Positions 51,395 to 60,296 of a stretch of 64,000 bases of DNA are shown one piece after another. How positions within the stretch are numbered: position 1 is the stretch's first letter; each line of letters begins with the position of its first letter. The position numbers and the translations under genes were made by a program. The notes under the pieces were generated by a model. That model had not been told where the DNA came from. It saw only the letters and a program-made list of their open reading frames with translations, and searched no databases. The stretch comes from Lentzea terrae (GTDB lineage: Bacteria > Actinomycetota > Actinomycetes > Mycobacteriales > Pseudonocardiaceae): assembly GCF_003265345.1 (NCBI RefSeq), contig NZ_QFWW01000021.1:1-64000 (forward strand), given 5' to 3'.

Positions 51395-51890
51395 CCATCA
51401 GGCCTTGCTGGACGGTCCGGCGGCGGCCTGGGCCGAGGATCAGCGGTGGACGCTCGCCAGGGTGGCGAAACTGATCGGGCGGATGTTTCACGTCTCCTAC
51501 AGCCTCAAGGGTGTGGCGTTGCTGCTGCACCGGCTGGGCTGGACTCCCCAGGTGCCGATCCACCGCGCCGCGGAACGCGATGACGACGCGGTGGCCGCCT
51601 GGAGGAAACGGGCTCCGCGCGGGCACACGCCCGTGGTCGCGGTGACGGCCAAGGGCTCGGGCCGGATCTCGATCGCGGCCATGACCTGCTACAAAGCGGG
51701 CGAGAAATCACGGCTGATCTACCGGATGATGCTGCACCGAGGCCGCAAGGGCGAGAAGAAAGGCTTCCGCGAACACGACTTCGCCGCCCTGCTGGATGCC
51801 GCGCATCAGCAACTCGGCGGGCCGATCGTGCTCGTGTGGGACAACCTCGGCGGCCACACCAGCGCCCTCATGCGCCGGCTCGTCACCATC
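51395..51890 (+). pseudogene. IS630-family transposase remnant with internal deletion
   Basis: The reading frame gives the helix-turn-helix part (E-D-Q-R-W-T-L-A-R-V, then L-L-H-R-L-G-W-T-P-Q-V-P) and the second half of the DDE domain (R-G-H-T-P-V-V-A-V-T, then I-V-L-V-W-D-N-L-G-G-H-T-S). Between them A-A-W-R-K-R joins directly to the R-G-H-T-P block. The segment with the first catalytic Asp (the D-E-A/E-D-E-x-G region) is therefore deleted. The sense is lost after about 51890, so the final catalytic Glu is also missing. The element is dead, and no terminal inverted repeats were identified. Confidence 0.75.
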
Positions 51891-52314
51891 CGAACACAGG
51901 GGAGTGTTGCTGCCGTTTCGGCACTGTCGCCCCGCTGCGATTGGCTAGAGCCGCGACATCGCGGGGATCGCTACTGTGTCGGCGGTGTCCGGATTCCACG
52001 CATACCTTTCTTCATCGAACGCTGGGTCAGCCCTCTTCGCGCTGAACTGCTGGATTGCACGCCAATCAGGATCAGGCCTACCTGCGGCATGCCGTGCGCG
52101 AGCACGAGCGGCACCTTGACGAGCAGCGGATCCGCCGTCCAGTGGCCGCCGCAGCAACCCTGTGGACCTCGGCCCAGGTCCTCAAACCCGGCCAGATCGA
52201 ACGTCTCACCGTAAATCGGCCGGACCGTCTCGGCGTGTTCATCCACGACGATTCACATGCCGCCTAACCTGCACGGATGCGGGTTTTCCACACGCACACG
52301 GTGCTGGCTGGTGG
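51891..52314. other. Unassigned eroded sequence between IS630 remnant and UvrA-like tail
   Basis: Open frames exist on both strands. The leftward one ends with D-W-R-A-I-Q-Q-F-S-A-K-R and D-E-E-R-Y-A-W-N-P-D, which looks protein-like, but I do not recognise a family and no ribosome binding site supports a start. It is best regarded as scrambled remains of one or more genes. Confidence 0.3.
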
Positions 52315-52435
52315 TCAGCGGCCGAGAGCGTGGCGCAAGTAGGTCGCGGTTTTGGTGCCGGTTGCGGCGACCTCGTCCGGGGCGCCTGCGGCGACAATGC
52401 GGCCGCCGGACGGGCCGAGCAGCGATGACGGACGA
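52315..52435 (-). pseudogene. C-terminal fragment of a UvrA-like excinuclease/ABC ATPase
   Basis: Leftward translation reads L-L-G-P-S-G-G-R-I-V-A-A-G-A-P-D-E-V-A and then T-Y-L-R-H-A-L-G-R before a stop. This resembles the extreme C-terminus of UvrA and of the UvrA-like drug-resistance paralogues of actinobacteria (L-G-P-x-G-G ... G-x-P-E-E-V ... Y-L). Only about 40 residues survive. The identification rests on this short tail. Confidence 0.45.
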
Positions 52436-52673
52436 TCCCGACGAACCAGATCTTCACTCGATCAAGAAACTCACGGTAGATCTGGCCGGCGCTCCGACTG
52501 CCCCTGGTGCGCAACTGGTCATGCTCGTCAGGCTGTTACGCCGCACCCTCGGGAATGGCGTTCTCATCGAACTGTCAGGGGTAAGACCGACGATCCTGGC
52601 CTCGCTCGTCGCGTTCGGCATTCCCAGGGACGTAACCGTGATCGACTCACGGGGTCGCCCGTGGACCAACTGA
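52425..52673 (+). CDS. Small STAS-like protein (hypothetical)
   Basis: This 82-residue ORF has an alternating strand-helix pattern with K-L-T-V-D-L-A-G-A-P, then A-Q-L-V-M-L-V-R-L-L-R-R and V-L-I-E-L-S-G-V-R-P. It resembles part of an STAS domain without the usual D-S-S/T-G phosphorylation loop. No good ribosome binding site precedes the ATG, and the beginning overlaps the UvrA-like fragment on the other strand. It may be real or another eroded piece. If real, it could be a degenerate partner-switching protein. Confidence 0.4.
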   Translation: MTDDPDEPDLHSIKKLTVDLAGAPTAPGAQLVMLVRLLRRTLGNGVLIELSGVRPTILASLVAFGIPRDVTVIDSRGRPWTN

Positions 52674-52856
52674 GCCAAGTGGCGTTGAGAGCGCGACTCC
52701 AGCAAGACCGCAGCCCCTCGTCTGGTCCGGTCCGCGTGCAACCCGGCTCAGTTCATCCGCGATCCGGAACTCCGTGAGGCCGTCGAGGTGCTTGTCGTAG
52801 CAGCGGATCATGCGCAACGACAGGCTGGTCCGTTCTGCCACCTCACCGATCTGCAC
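52647..52856 (-). pseudogene. MerR-family regulator, truncated N-terminal fragment
   Basis: From a GTG at 52856 the leftward frame gives V-Q-I-G-E-V-A-E-R-T-S-L-S-L-R-M-I-R-C-Y-D. This is the first helix-turn-helix of MerR-type regulators. The wing and the dimerisation helix are missing, and the frame ends after about 68 residues of unrelated sequence. It is therefore a remnant, with further material deleted. Confidence 0.6.
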
Positions 52857-52943
52857 TCGTCCGCCGACGAGACCCCTCCCCGAATCGGCCGTGATCTCCC
52901 GCCGTCCTGGTACCAGGCAGGTAGATGGTGGCTCGTCCGGCCG

Positions 52944-54227
52944 TCACACGTGGGTGCGAGACGTCTCGTCGTGCCGAGCTCGTGCCTTTCGCTGGCGTTT
53001 CCGGTCGAGTAGCCACATGATCGGAGACGCGGAGACCCCGTGCAGGAGGATCGAGCCGATCACGACGAGCCCGACGACCCGCCACAGCGCGTTCTGCTCG
53101 GCGAACTTGCCCGCTTGCAGGGCGTAGACGAGGTAGAACAACGATCCGACGCCGCGCACACCGAAGAACGCGATGACTGCTCGTTCCCGCGGGCCGGTTC
53201 CGCCGCCGAGCAGACCGGCCCACCCCGCCAACGGCCGCACCAGCAGCAGGACCACCGCGGCGACCACGACCTCGGGCCACCTGAGGCCAGAGAACAGACC
53301 GGTGGCCGCGGCGCCGCCGAGCAGGAAGACGATCAGCACGGTGAGCATCCGCTCGGCCTGCTCGACGTAGCGGTGCAGCACCTGGTGATAGCCGTGGCGG
53401 CGTTCGCTGGCCCTGACCGCGCAGGCGCACACGAAGACCGCGATGAACCCGTAGCCCTCGATCAGCTCGGTGATCCCGTAGGCGAGGAAGGTCGCCGCGA
53501 GCGCGACGAAGCCTTCCGCGTGCTCGGCCAGGCGCAACTTCTTCGACGGCGCCGAGAAGAACAGCTTGCCCAATGCCCAGCCGATGACCAGGCCGACGGC
53601 CAGTGCGGAGACGAGCCGCCAGAGCACGTCCACGGCGAGCCAATGCCCGAGCCACCCCGACGGCGCGGCTCCGGCGACGCTGATCGCGATGGCGGCGTAG
53701 GTGAACGGGAAGGCCAGCCCGTCGTTGAGCCCGGCCTCGGAGGTCAGTGCGAACCGCGCCTCGTCCTCGTCGGACTCCGGGTTCTCCGCTGGTTCGGCGA
53801 CCTGAACCTCGCTCGCGAGCACGGGATCGGTGGGGGCAAGGGCGGCCGCGAGCAGAACAGAGGCCGCGACGCCGAGGCCGAGCGCGGCCCAGCCGAGCAC
53901 GCCGACGGCGAGCATGGACAGCGGCATGGTGATGGCGAGCAGGCGCCAGGTGCTCGCCCAGTTGCGCAGACCGACCACGCGGTTCAGGGCGAGGCCCGCT
54001 CCCATCAACGAGATGATCACGCAGATCTCGGTCAGGTGCAGGAGCACGCTGCTGTGCCGGGCAGGGTCGGGATCGGGCAGCGGATCCACCACTGAGAACG
54101 TCAGGGCGCCCGCGCCCAGGAAGAGCATCGGCATGGAGATCGGCGCGCGCGCAAGCAGCCGCGGCAGCAGAGCAGCGGCGAGCGTCGCGAGGCCCGCGCC
54201 GGTGTACAACAGGGGGCCAGGATCCAC
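52944..54227 (-). CDS. Cation:proton antiporter of the CPA1 (NhaP) family
   Basis: This protein of about 427 residues has roughly twelve membrane helices. CPA1/NhaP signatures are visible: A-L-A-P-T-D-P-V-L-A-S-E-V in helix 5, then E-A-G-L-N-D-G-L-A-F-P-F in the ion-binding helix, and F-F-G-V-R-G-V-G-S-L-F-Y-L near the end. It should exchange Na+ (or K+) for H+ across the cell membrane. The frame reaches a TTG at 54245, but the GTG at 54227 has GGAAGG six bases upstream and is preferred. It is divergent from the ABC transporter operon, with about 180 bases between them. Confidence 0.9.
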   Translation of the reverse strand: MDPGPLLYTGAGLATLAAALLPRLLARAPISMPMLFLGAGALTFSVVDPLPDPDPARHSSVLLHLTEICVIISLMGAGLALNRVVGLRNWASTWRLLAITMPLSMLAVGVLGWAALGLGVAASVLLAAALAPTDPVLASEVQVAEPAENPESDEDEARFALTSEAGLNDGLAFPFTYAAIAISVAGAAPSGWLGHWLAVDVLWRLVSALAVGLVIGWALGKLFFSAPSKKLRLAEHAEGFVALAATFLAYGITELIEGYGFIAVFVCACAVRASERRHGYHQVLHRYVEQAERMLTVLIVFLLGGAAATGLFSGLRWPEVVVAAVVLLLVRPLAGWAGLLGGGTGPRERAVIAFFGVRGVGSLFYLVYALQAGKFAEQNALWRVVGLVVIGSILLHGVSASPIMWLLDRKRQRKARARHDETSRTHV

Positions 54228-54404
54228 TGTGCGCCTTCCGCTCAACCCTCGAACGGACCAGATACCCCGCCAGGCCGAGTGACGAAACAGGTCAGAGGCG
54301 CAACCTCAGCGTCCCGAGCACGCTGTGGTGTTGACATTTGTCATCACCAACCGGTGACTCCGCCTCACTACTGGCGCCCACCTCACCCGGTCAGGCTGAG
54401 CCCC

Positions 54405-55301
54405 ATGGAAACAGTGCTCGAAGTACGTAGGGCGCGGCACAGCTACGGATCGACGCCGGCCCTGGCCGGCGTCGATCTCGATGTCGGGGCGGGGGAGTGC
54501 GTGGCGTTGCTCGGGCCGAACGGCGCGGGCAAGACGACGCTGGTGAACCTGGTGGTCGGGTTGTTGCCCGCGAAGGAGGGCCGGGTCCGCGTCTGCGGCG
54601 GTGACCCGCGCATTGCGTCGACGCGTAGGCGGCTTGGTGTGGTGCAGCAGTCCCTCGGGTTCCCGACCACGCTGAAGGTGGTCGAGCTGGTCACCGGCGC
54701 CGCGGTGCGCGCGGGGATGCCGAGGTCGGCCTCCGGGCCGGTCATGGCCGAGCTGGACCTGACCGACTTGGCCGGGCGGCGCGCGGCCAAGCTGTCGGGT
54801 GGCCAGAAACAGCGGCTGCAGCTCGCCATGGCGCTGGTCGCCGATCCGAGGTTGCTGGTGCTGGACGAGCCGACCGCGGGCCTCGACGTGCCTGCCCGCA
54901 AGAGGTTCTGGCAGCTGCTGGCGCAGCGCCGGGAGCGGGGTACCGGCGTGCTGGTCACCACGCACCTCATCGAGGAGTCTTCGGCCGTCGCCGATCGCGT
55001 GGTGGTGCTCGATCACGGTCGCGTGCTCGCCGGCGGCACGCCGGACGAACTGGTGGCTCGGTTGCCGGACCGCACGGTGATCGCGCGGACGGCACTGGGC
55101 CGGGACCGGCTCGCGATGTTGCCGGGTGTGGTGTCGGTGCGCAACGACGGCGAGCACGTTCATCTGGGCACTCGTACGCCGGAGGCGTTGTTGCGGGTGC
55201 TGCTCGCGCAGGACCCCGGTCTGAGTGATCTGCGGGTCGAGGGCGCCGGGCTGGAAGAGGCAGTGGCGGGTTTGATCAAAAGGGAGAGGGGTGCGGCGTG
55301 A
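54405..55301 (+). CDS. ABC transporter ATP-binding protein
   Basis: The 298-residue ATPase has Walker A G37-P-N-G-A-G-K-T-T, the Q-loop near residue 81, the signature L-S-G-G-Q-K-Q-R (130-137) and Walker B L-L-V-L-D-E-P-T-A-G-L-D (about 150). About 80 residues follow the core, as in drug- or lipid-exporting CcmA-type subunits. The ATG at 54405 begins the ABC fold directly. An upstream in-frame start at 54279 would add 42 residues with no family match. It overlaps the permease gene by four bases and heads a four-gene unit with a two-component system, which suggests a sensor-controlled efflux pump. Confidence 0.92.
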   Translation: METVLEVRRARHSYGSTPALAGVDLDVGAGECVALLGPNGAGKTTLVNLVVGLLPAKEGRVRVCGGDPRIASTRRRLGVVQQSLGFPTTLKVVELVTGAAVRAGMPRSASGPVMAELDLTDLAGRRAAKLSGGQKQRLQLAMALVADPRLLVLDEPTAGLDVPARKRFWQLLAQRRERGTGVLVTTHLIEESSAVADRVVVLDHGRVLAGGTPDELVARLPDRTVIARTALGRDRLAMLPGVVSVRNDGEHVHLGTRTPEALLRVLLAQDPGLSDLRVEGAGLEEAVAGLIKRERGAA

Positions 55302-56047
55302 CTGTGCACATTTCTGGGAAGGTCTTCGGCGTCGAGCTCACGGACGAGCTGAGGGGCATCGTGCGCGAGCCCACGGCGCTGTTCTTCTCCATCGTGATGC
55401 CGGTGGCGTTCTTCGGGCTTTTCGTGTCCCTGTTCGGAAAGTTCAGCAGCGGAGGGTTGTCGGCAGGCACCACGATGGTCGCCACGTTCGGCGCGTTCGG
55501 CGTGGTGTCGGTCGTGCTGATGAATCCCGGCATCGGCGTCGCGGCCGATCGGGAACGCGGGTGGCTGCGGGCGAAACAGGTGTCCGCGGTGCCGATCGGT
55601 GTGACGCTTGCGGCGAAGGTGGTCGCCGCGCTGCCTTACGCGGCGGGTGTGCTGCTCGCGATGACGGCGACCGCGGCGGTCACCGGTGCGCTGGACGCGC
55701 CGGTGACCGCGCTCCTGCGGATTCTCGCTGTGCTGATGGTGGGCGCGTTGCCGTTCGCGTTGCTGAGCCTGGCGGTCGGGTTCCAGACTGGGGCAGGCGC
55801 TGCGACCGCTGTGCTCAACGCGATCCTCATCCCGTCGGCCGTCCTGTCCGGGCTGTGGATGCCGCTCGAGATCATGCCTGCGTTCTTCGGTGACATCGCG
55901 CCGTTCCTGCCCACCTACCACCTGGCCCGGCTGGCGCTCGCCCAGCTGACCGGTGCACCCGTGCTCACGCACGTGCTCGTGCTGCTCGGCACGACGATCG
56001 TGGCCGCGGCGCTGGCCGCGTTGTCGTATCGTCATGCCCGGTCATGA
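55298..56047 (+). CDS. ABC-2 type transporter permease
   Basis: The 249-residue protein has six hydrophobic segments and the ABC-2 family layout: a cytoplasmic N-terminus, then helices with the R-E-P-T-A-L-F-F-S-I-V-M-P opening and a P-L-E-I-M-P loop before the last helices. It starts with GTG overlapping the ATPase gene and ends overlapping the kinase gene by four bases, so all are translated together. It should form the membrane half of the exporter. The substrate is unknown; antibiotic or lipid-like molecules are typical. Confidence 0.9.
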   Translation: MTVHISGKVFGVELTDELRGIVREPTALFFSIVMPVAFFGLFVSLFGKFSSGGLSAGTTMVATFGAFGVVSVVLMNPGIGVAADRERGWLRAKQVSAVPIGVTLAAKVVAALPYAAGVLLAMTATAAVTGALDAPVTALLRILAVLMVGALPFALLSLAVGFQTGAGAATAVLNAILIPSAVLSGLWMPLEIMPAFFGDIAPFLPTYHLARLALAQLTGAPVLTHVLVLLGTTIVAAALAALSYRHARS

Positions 56048-57108
56048 AAAAAGTCGCAGGGATCTCGCGCTGGTTCCACCTGTTCTATCTCGGGAACCTG
56101 TTGTGGGCACCGGTGTTCGACCCGGACACGGGCTGGGTGGACTGGGTGCTCGTGGCCGGCGTGGTCGCGGCCTTCGTGCCGATGTACGTGCTGGCGTGGC
56201 AGCGGCCGTCGCTGGTCCGCTGGCGTTGCACGGTGCCGACGGTGGTGCTCGGCGCGCTTGTGACACCGTTCAACACCGGCGCCGCGGTGCTCTTCGTCTA
56301 CGCGGCGGCGTTCGCGGGTCTGTCGGAGTCCCGGCGTCTGGCGATGCGGTGGTTCGTCGGCCTGTCCGCGCTGATCTGCCTGTTTACCGTGGTGTCGGTG
56401 GTCGAGATGCCTTACCGGCTGTGGGGGTTGCTCCCGTCGTTGATCTTCCTGTGGCTGATCGGCATCCTGCAGGTCGAGTGGGCCGAACGGGAACGCGAGG
56501 CCGCCGAGCTGCGCATCCGAAATGTGCGGATCGAACATCTCGCCACCCTCGCGGAACGTGAGCGCATCGCCCGCGACCTCCACGATCTGCTCGGCCACAC
56601 GCTGACCGCGATCATCGTCCGCGCCCAGCTGGTCGCCGCGGATCCCACACGGGTGCACGAGGAAGCGGCGGAGATCGAGCGCACCGCCCGCGCGGCGCTG
56701 GGCGAGATCCGCGACGCCGTCACCGGCTGGCGCAGCGCGAGTCTCGAGACCGAGCTGGAGTCGGCCCGTGCCACGTTGACGAGCCTCGGCGTCGACGTCG
56801 TGGTGCGGCAGGATCCGGACCTCGTGATCGTCGGCTCGACCGAGCACGAGCTGGCGCTCGCGTTGCGGGAGGCCGTCACCAACGTCGCCCGGCACGCGAG
56901 CGCGACGACGTGCCACATCGGGGTCGAGGCCCGCGACGGCGAGCTGCGCCTGGTGGTCGCCGACGACGGCGTCGGCAGCGACGCGCAGGAGGGCAACGGG
57001 CTGACCGGCATGCGCGAGCGGATCGCCGCGCTCGGCGGACTGGTGCGGCGCACTGGCTCGGCGGGCACCACGGTCACGATCGCCGTCCCGCTGCGGGTGG
57101 CCACGTGA
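56044..57108 (+). CDS. Sensor histidine kinase, DesK/NarX-like (HisKA_3)
   Basis: The 354-residue protein has five or six N-terminal membrane helices in about residues 1-140. A short coiled coil follows, then the dimerisation box E-R-I-A-R-D-L-H180-D-L-L-G-H-T-L and the HATPase_c domain with R-E-A-V-T-N-V-A-R-H (N box) and D-D-G-V-G and G-L-T-G-M-R-E-R (G boxes). There is no large extracellular sensor, so it probably senses the membrane itself, as DesK and cell-envelope stress kinases do. It lies directly after the ABC exporter genes and shares its stop (GTGA) with the response-regulator start. Confidence 0.94.
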   Translation: MKKVAGISRWFHLFYLGNLLWAPVFDPDTGWVDWVLVAGVVAAFVPMYVLAWQRPSLVRWRCTVPTVVLGALVTPFNTGAAVLFVYAAAFAGLSESRRLAMRWFVGLSALICLFTVVSVVEMPYRLWGLLPSLIFLWLIGILQVEWAEREREAAELRIRNVRIEHLATLAERERIARDLHDLLGHTLTAIIVRAQLVAADPTRVHEEAAEIERTARAALGEIRDAVTGWRSASLETELESARATLTSLGVDVVVRQDPDLVIVGSTEHELALALREAVTNVARHASATTCHIGVEARDGELRLVVADDGVGSDAQEGNGLTGMRERIAALGGLVRRTGSAGTTVTIAVPLRVAT

Positions 57109-57707
57109 TCAGGGTGGTGCTGGCCGAGGATCAGACGATGGTGCGTGGCGCGTTCGCCCAGCTGCTGGACCTCCAGCCCGACGTCACGGTCGTCGCGACC
57201 GCGGGCAATGGTGACGAAGCCCTTGCGGCCGTTGCGGAATACCGGCCTGACGTGCTGCTCACCGATATCGAGATGCCCGGTCTCACGGGCCTCGACGTCG
57301 CGCGGGAGCTGAGCCGCCGTGGCGATCCCACGCGAGTCCTGATCATCACGACGTTCGCCCGCAGCGGCTACCTGCGGCGCGCGATGGAGTCCGGCGTGGT
57401 GGGCTACGTGTTCAAGGACGCGCCGATCGCTGACCTCGTCTGCGCCCTGCGCCGGGTGCACGCCGGTGAACGTGTCGTCGCGCCCGAGCTCGCGATGGCC
57501 GCGTGGGACCACGCCGACCCGCTCACGTCACGGGAACGTGAACTGCTGCGCGAGGTCACCACCGGCGCCGGCAACGCCGAGATCGCGGCCAGGCTCAACC
57601 TCGCGGAGGGGACAGTCCGCAACTACCTGTCGACGGCGATGGCGAAACTCGGAGCGCGCAACCGGTCCGAAGCGGCGAACACCGCCCGTGACCGAGGTTG
57701 GCTCTGA
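57105..57707 (+). CDS. Response regulator, NarL/DesR family
   Basis: The 200-residue regulator has a receiver domain with phospho-acceptor D54 (L-L-T-D-I-E-M-P-G), conserved T-T after strand 4 and K-D at strand 5. A LuxR-type helix-turn-helix follows (L-T-S-R-E-R-E-L-L-R, then N-L-A-E-G-T-V-R-N-Y-L). The GTG at 57105 overlaps the kinase stop codon. With the kinase it should control the ABC exporter genes of the same operon. No link to the NRPS operon is visible. Confidence 0.94.
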   Translation: MIRVVLAEDQTMVRGAFAQLLDLQPDVTVVATAGNGDEALAAVAEYRPDVLLTDIEMPGLTGLDVARELSRRGDPTRVLIITTFARSGYLRRAMESGVVGYVFKDAPIADLVCALRRVHAGERVVAPELAMAAWDHADPLTSRERELLREVTTGAGNAEIAARLNLAEGTVRNYLSTAMAKLGARNRSEAANTARDRGWL

Positions 57708-58134
57708 CGGCTAAGCTCGCACCAGACCTTCCGGACGATCTTGATCGCCACCGAGGCGTTTCGCGATGGCGCGGCACACCAACACCAACCACCGCTTCGG
57801 GCACGCACGCGCGTGCCGGCCAGATCGGCGAACACGGATCGGCATCGACCTCGGTGCGGTGAGCCCGGCACCAGGACGCAACGGAACGCCGCATTCGCGA
57901 AGTTCAGGACAGTTCCAGCGCCGCCTCGAACTTCGAGTACGACACCACCCGCGCACCACACTGAGGAGGGCTCGGGCTCCGTACCGCTGTCACGACTGTC
58001 CGACCGGCCTCACTGCCACTCTCGACAGTCTGGGCTCATGGACCACCACCGCTCTGAGCGACCATCACCGAGCCATCCACCACGTAAACATCAAGAGCAG
58101 TGAGGTCGCGGAACCTGTCGTCGTCGGCGGGCAG
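57708..58134. other. Intergenic region between convergent genes, possible eroded sequence
   Basis: About 425 bases lie between the 3' ends of the response regulator and the NB-ARC gene. On the minus strand near 57715-57780, A-I-A-K-R-L-G in one frame and V-A-I-K-I-V-R-K-V-W in the next could be the two halves of a transposase-type helix-turn-helix broken by a frameshift. This is weak. I see no other gene. Confidence 0.3.
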
Positions 58135-60249
58135 TTACTGTGGTTCGGGCGGTGGAGCGGCTTCGCGCATGACGGTGATCGCGTGGCGTGTGCCGCGCAC
58201 CTGCGGGTGCTCGGCGTCGAAGACCTGGAGCTGGTCGTCGAGCAGGGTTTCGAGCTCGCTCACCCCGTGGGCAGGACCGTGGGTCACCGCCCGGAGGTGG
58301 GCGAGACTTCCGCGCAGGGCCAGAGTCTGCGGATGCAGCGGCCCGAGGACCGTCGTGTGATCCTCGATCACCTGCTCCATCGCCGACGCCGCGCCGGTGG
58401 TGTCGCCGGACAGGTGCTGCCACAGCGCGCGGTGCCCGCGTGCGGCGAGCAGCAGCGGGTTGTTCGGGCCCAGGGCCGGTAGGTGCTCGTCGAGCAGTGC
58501 GTCGAGCTCCGCCAGCGCACGTGCCGGTCCCTCGGTCGTGCCGAGCCAGGTGGCGCGGTCGGTGCGCAGGAGAACCACCTGGAGGCGGTCGGGTTCGGCG
58601 GCGTGTTGCCACCGCGCGACGAGGTCGTCGGAGACGGCCAGTGCCCCGGCCGCGTCACCGGCGAAACCGCGTAGCCGGGCCAGTGCTGCGCGGGTCGTGA
58701 GCGTATCGGGGTGGTCGGCTCCGAGCACGCGTTGCCGAGCCGACAGGACCGACTCGTACTCCGCAGCGGCGGTCTTGATGTCGCTGGTCGTGGCCAGCCA
58801 GTGGGCGATCGCGAAGCGGATGGACAGCGTGTACGGGTGATCCGGTGCCAAAGTGTTCATGGCCCTCGCCCGCAGTTCGGCGAAGTGGTCCAGCGCCGCG
58901 GTCAGCTGGCCGCTGGAGGCCAGCGAGTTCTCGGCGAACACCAGGACCGGGTGAGGTTCAGGCTGCCACAGAGCCTCGCCCGCCGCGCGGTGCAGTGCCG
59001 AGGTGTTGCGGCGCAGCACATGGGCGAGTCCGATGTCCCGCTCGACCGGCGGCCAGAGAGTCAGCAGCGCCGTCGCCACGGCACGCGGGAATTCCGCCGC
59101 AACCGATGCCGGGTACTGGTCACGGGTTGCCCGTTGCACCAGCACGTGCACTCTCACCTCAGTGTGCGTCTCGTGCGGGCTGTGCGTCAGCAGGCTCAGC
59201 TTGTGCAAGTTCCTCAGCGCCTGCCGCACCTGCTCGACGTCCGCACCCAGCCGCTCCGCCACGGGCGCCGCGGTGAGGATCGCCTCCGGTGCGCCGTGCG
59301 GGTCGAGCAGCGCGAGCGCGGCGAGCACTCGGCCCGCGAGCCCTGCCGGTTCCATGCGGTCCGCCTGCTCCACCGACAGCGACCAGGCGGCGGCCACCGT
59401 GTGCTCCTGGTCGTCGGGCAGCATGTCCAGGGTCCGGCCCAGAGCGTCCAGCGCCCGCCGCCTGTCCCTGAGCTCCGCCAGGTACCACGCGCAGGTCTTC
59501 TCCTGCTCCACCACAACAGCGGCCGCCTGGGCGAGCGCGAGCGGCAGGTGGCCCAGTTCCGCGCCCAAATCCGCGGCGCCTTCGGCGGCATTCAGAGTGT
59601 CGGCGAGTGTCGTCAGCAGATAGGACTCGGACTCCTGCGGCGTGAACGGGTCTACGTGCAGCACCCGCCGCCCCGCGCTCCGCAACGCGGCGTCGCGGCG
59701 TCGTGTCGTCACGACCACCCGTCCGGTGGCGTTGCGCGGCGGCCAGAGCGTCGCCAGATCCTGCGGTGACTGGAGGTCGTCCAGCACGATCAGCCAGCGC
59801 GCGGACGTGGCCGCCAGCCAGTCCAGCAGCCTGCGCGCACCCGCTTCCGGATCACGGTCGTCGACGCCTGTCACCACCGCGGCCCACCGCGCGTACTCCC
59901 AGACCAGCCCGCTGCGCGATGACGCGGTCAGCCACAGCACCAAGTCCGCAGCGCCTGCGGCCCACACCTGCTCCGCCAGCCACACGGCCAGCTGCGACTT
60001 GCCGATCCCACCCATCCCGGACAGCACAACGGTGTGCACCGCCTCCACCGCGTCGGCCAACTCCACGCAGGCACCCCGTTGTTCGAACGCCCCGGCCAGC
60101 GGCGGCCACGACGAACGCCCCGGCAACGTCAGCGGCGCGCGCGGCTCCTGGTGGACGTGGAGATCACCGTGCAGCTCACCGAGCTGCACCAGGGTGCCGT
60201 GGACGTCACCTTCCACGATGTTGACGAAGCGCCTGCCGGACTCAGCCAT
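58135..60249 (-). CDS. NB-ARC/STAND ATPase with C-terminal TPR-like repeats
   Basis: This 704-residue protein begins with a short repeated-glycine segment (I-V-E-G-D-V-H-G-T-L-V-Q and E-L-H-G-D-L-H-V), typical of actinobacterial NB-ARC proteins. The NTPase follows: Walker A G78-M-G-G-I-G-K84-S, Walker B W-L-I-V-L-D-D (about 152-158), a T-T-R-R-R sensor and the G-x-L-P-L-A-L motif. A winged-helix region spans about 290-370. The C-terminal 300 residues contain helical TPR-like repeats with A-D-H-P-D-T-L and L-H-P-Q-T-L. STAND ATPases act as switches in signalling, secondary-metabolite control and anti-phage defence. The effector is not in this protein. A broken TIR/SEFIR gene starts divergently only 47 bases away and may have been its partner. 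Confidence 0.88.
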   Translation of the reverse strand: MAESGRRFVNIVEGDVHGTLVQLGELHGDLHVHQEPRAPLTLPGRSSWPPLAGAFEQRGACVELADAVEAVHTVVLSGMGGIGKSQLAVWLAEQVWAAGAADLVLWLTASSRSGLVWEYARWAAVVTGVDDRDPEAGARRLLDWLAATSARWLIVLDDLQSPQDLATLWPPRNATGRVVVTTRRRDAALRSAGRRVLHVDPFTPQESESYLLTTLADTLNAAEGAADLGAELGHLPLALAQAAAVVVEQEKTCAWYLAELRDRRRALDALGRTLDMLPDDQEHTVAAAWSLSVEQADRMEPAGLAGRVLAALALLDPHGAPEAILTAAPVAERLGADVEQVRQALRNLHKLSLLTHSPHETHTEVRVHVLVQRATRDQYPASVAAEFPRAVATALLTLWPPVERDIGLAHVLRRNTSALHRAAGEALWQPEPHPVLVFAENSLASSGQLTAALDHFAELRARAMNTLAPDHPYTLSIRFAIAHWLATTSDIKTAAAEYESVLSARQRVLGADHPDTLTTRAALARLRGFAGDAAGALAVSDDLVARWQHAAEPDRLQVVLLRTDRATWLGTTEGPARALAELDALLDEHLPALGPNNPLLLAARGHRALWQHLSGDTTGAASAMEQVIEDHTTVLGPLHPQTLALRGSLAHLRAVTHGPAHGVSELETLLDDQLQVFDAEHPQVRGTRHAITVMREAAPPPEPQ

Positions 60250-60296
60250 CGTCGTGACGCTAACAGGCGCTTGAACAGGTACCGAGGAGGGCGGTC

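Noticed and set aside
54279..54404. Earlier start for the ABC ATPase
   Set aside because: The added 42 residues have no match to the ABC fold, which begins right at the ATG at 54405.
57766..58482. Rightward open frame of about 240 residues
   Set aside because: Most of it is antisense to the NB-ARC/TPR gene and its composition is not protein-like.
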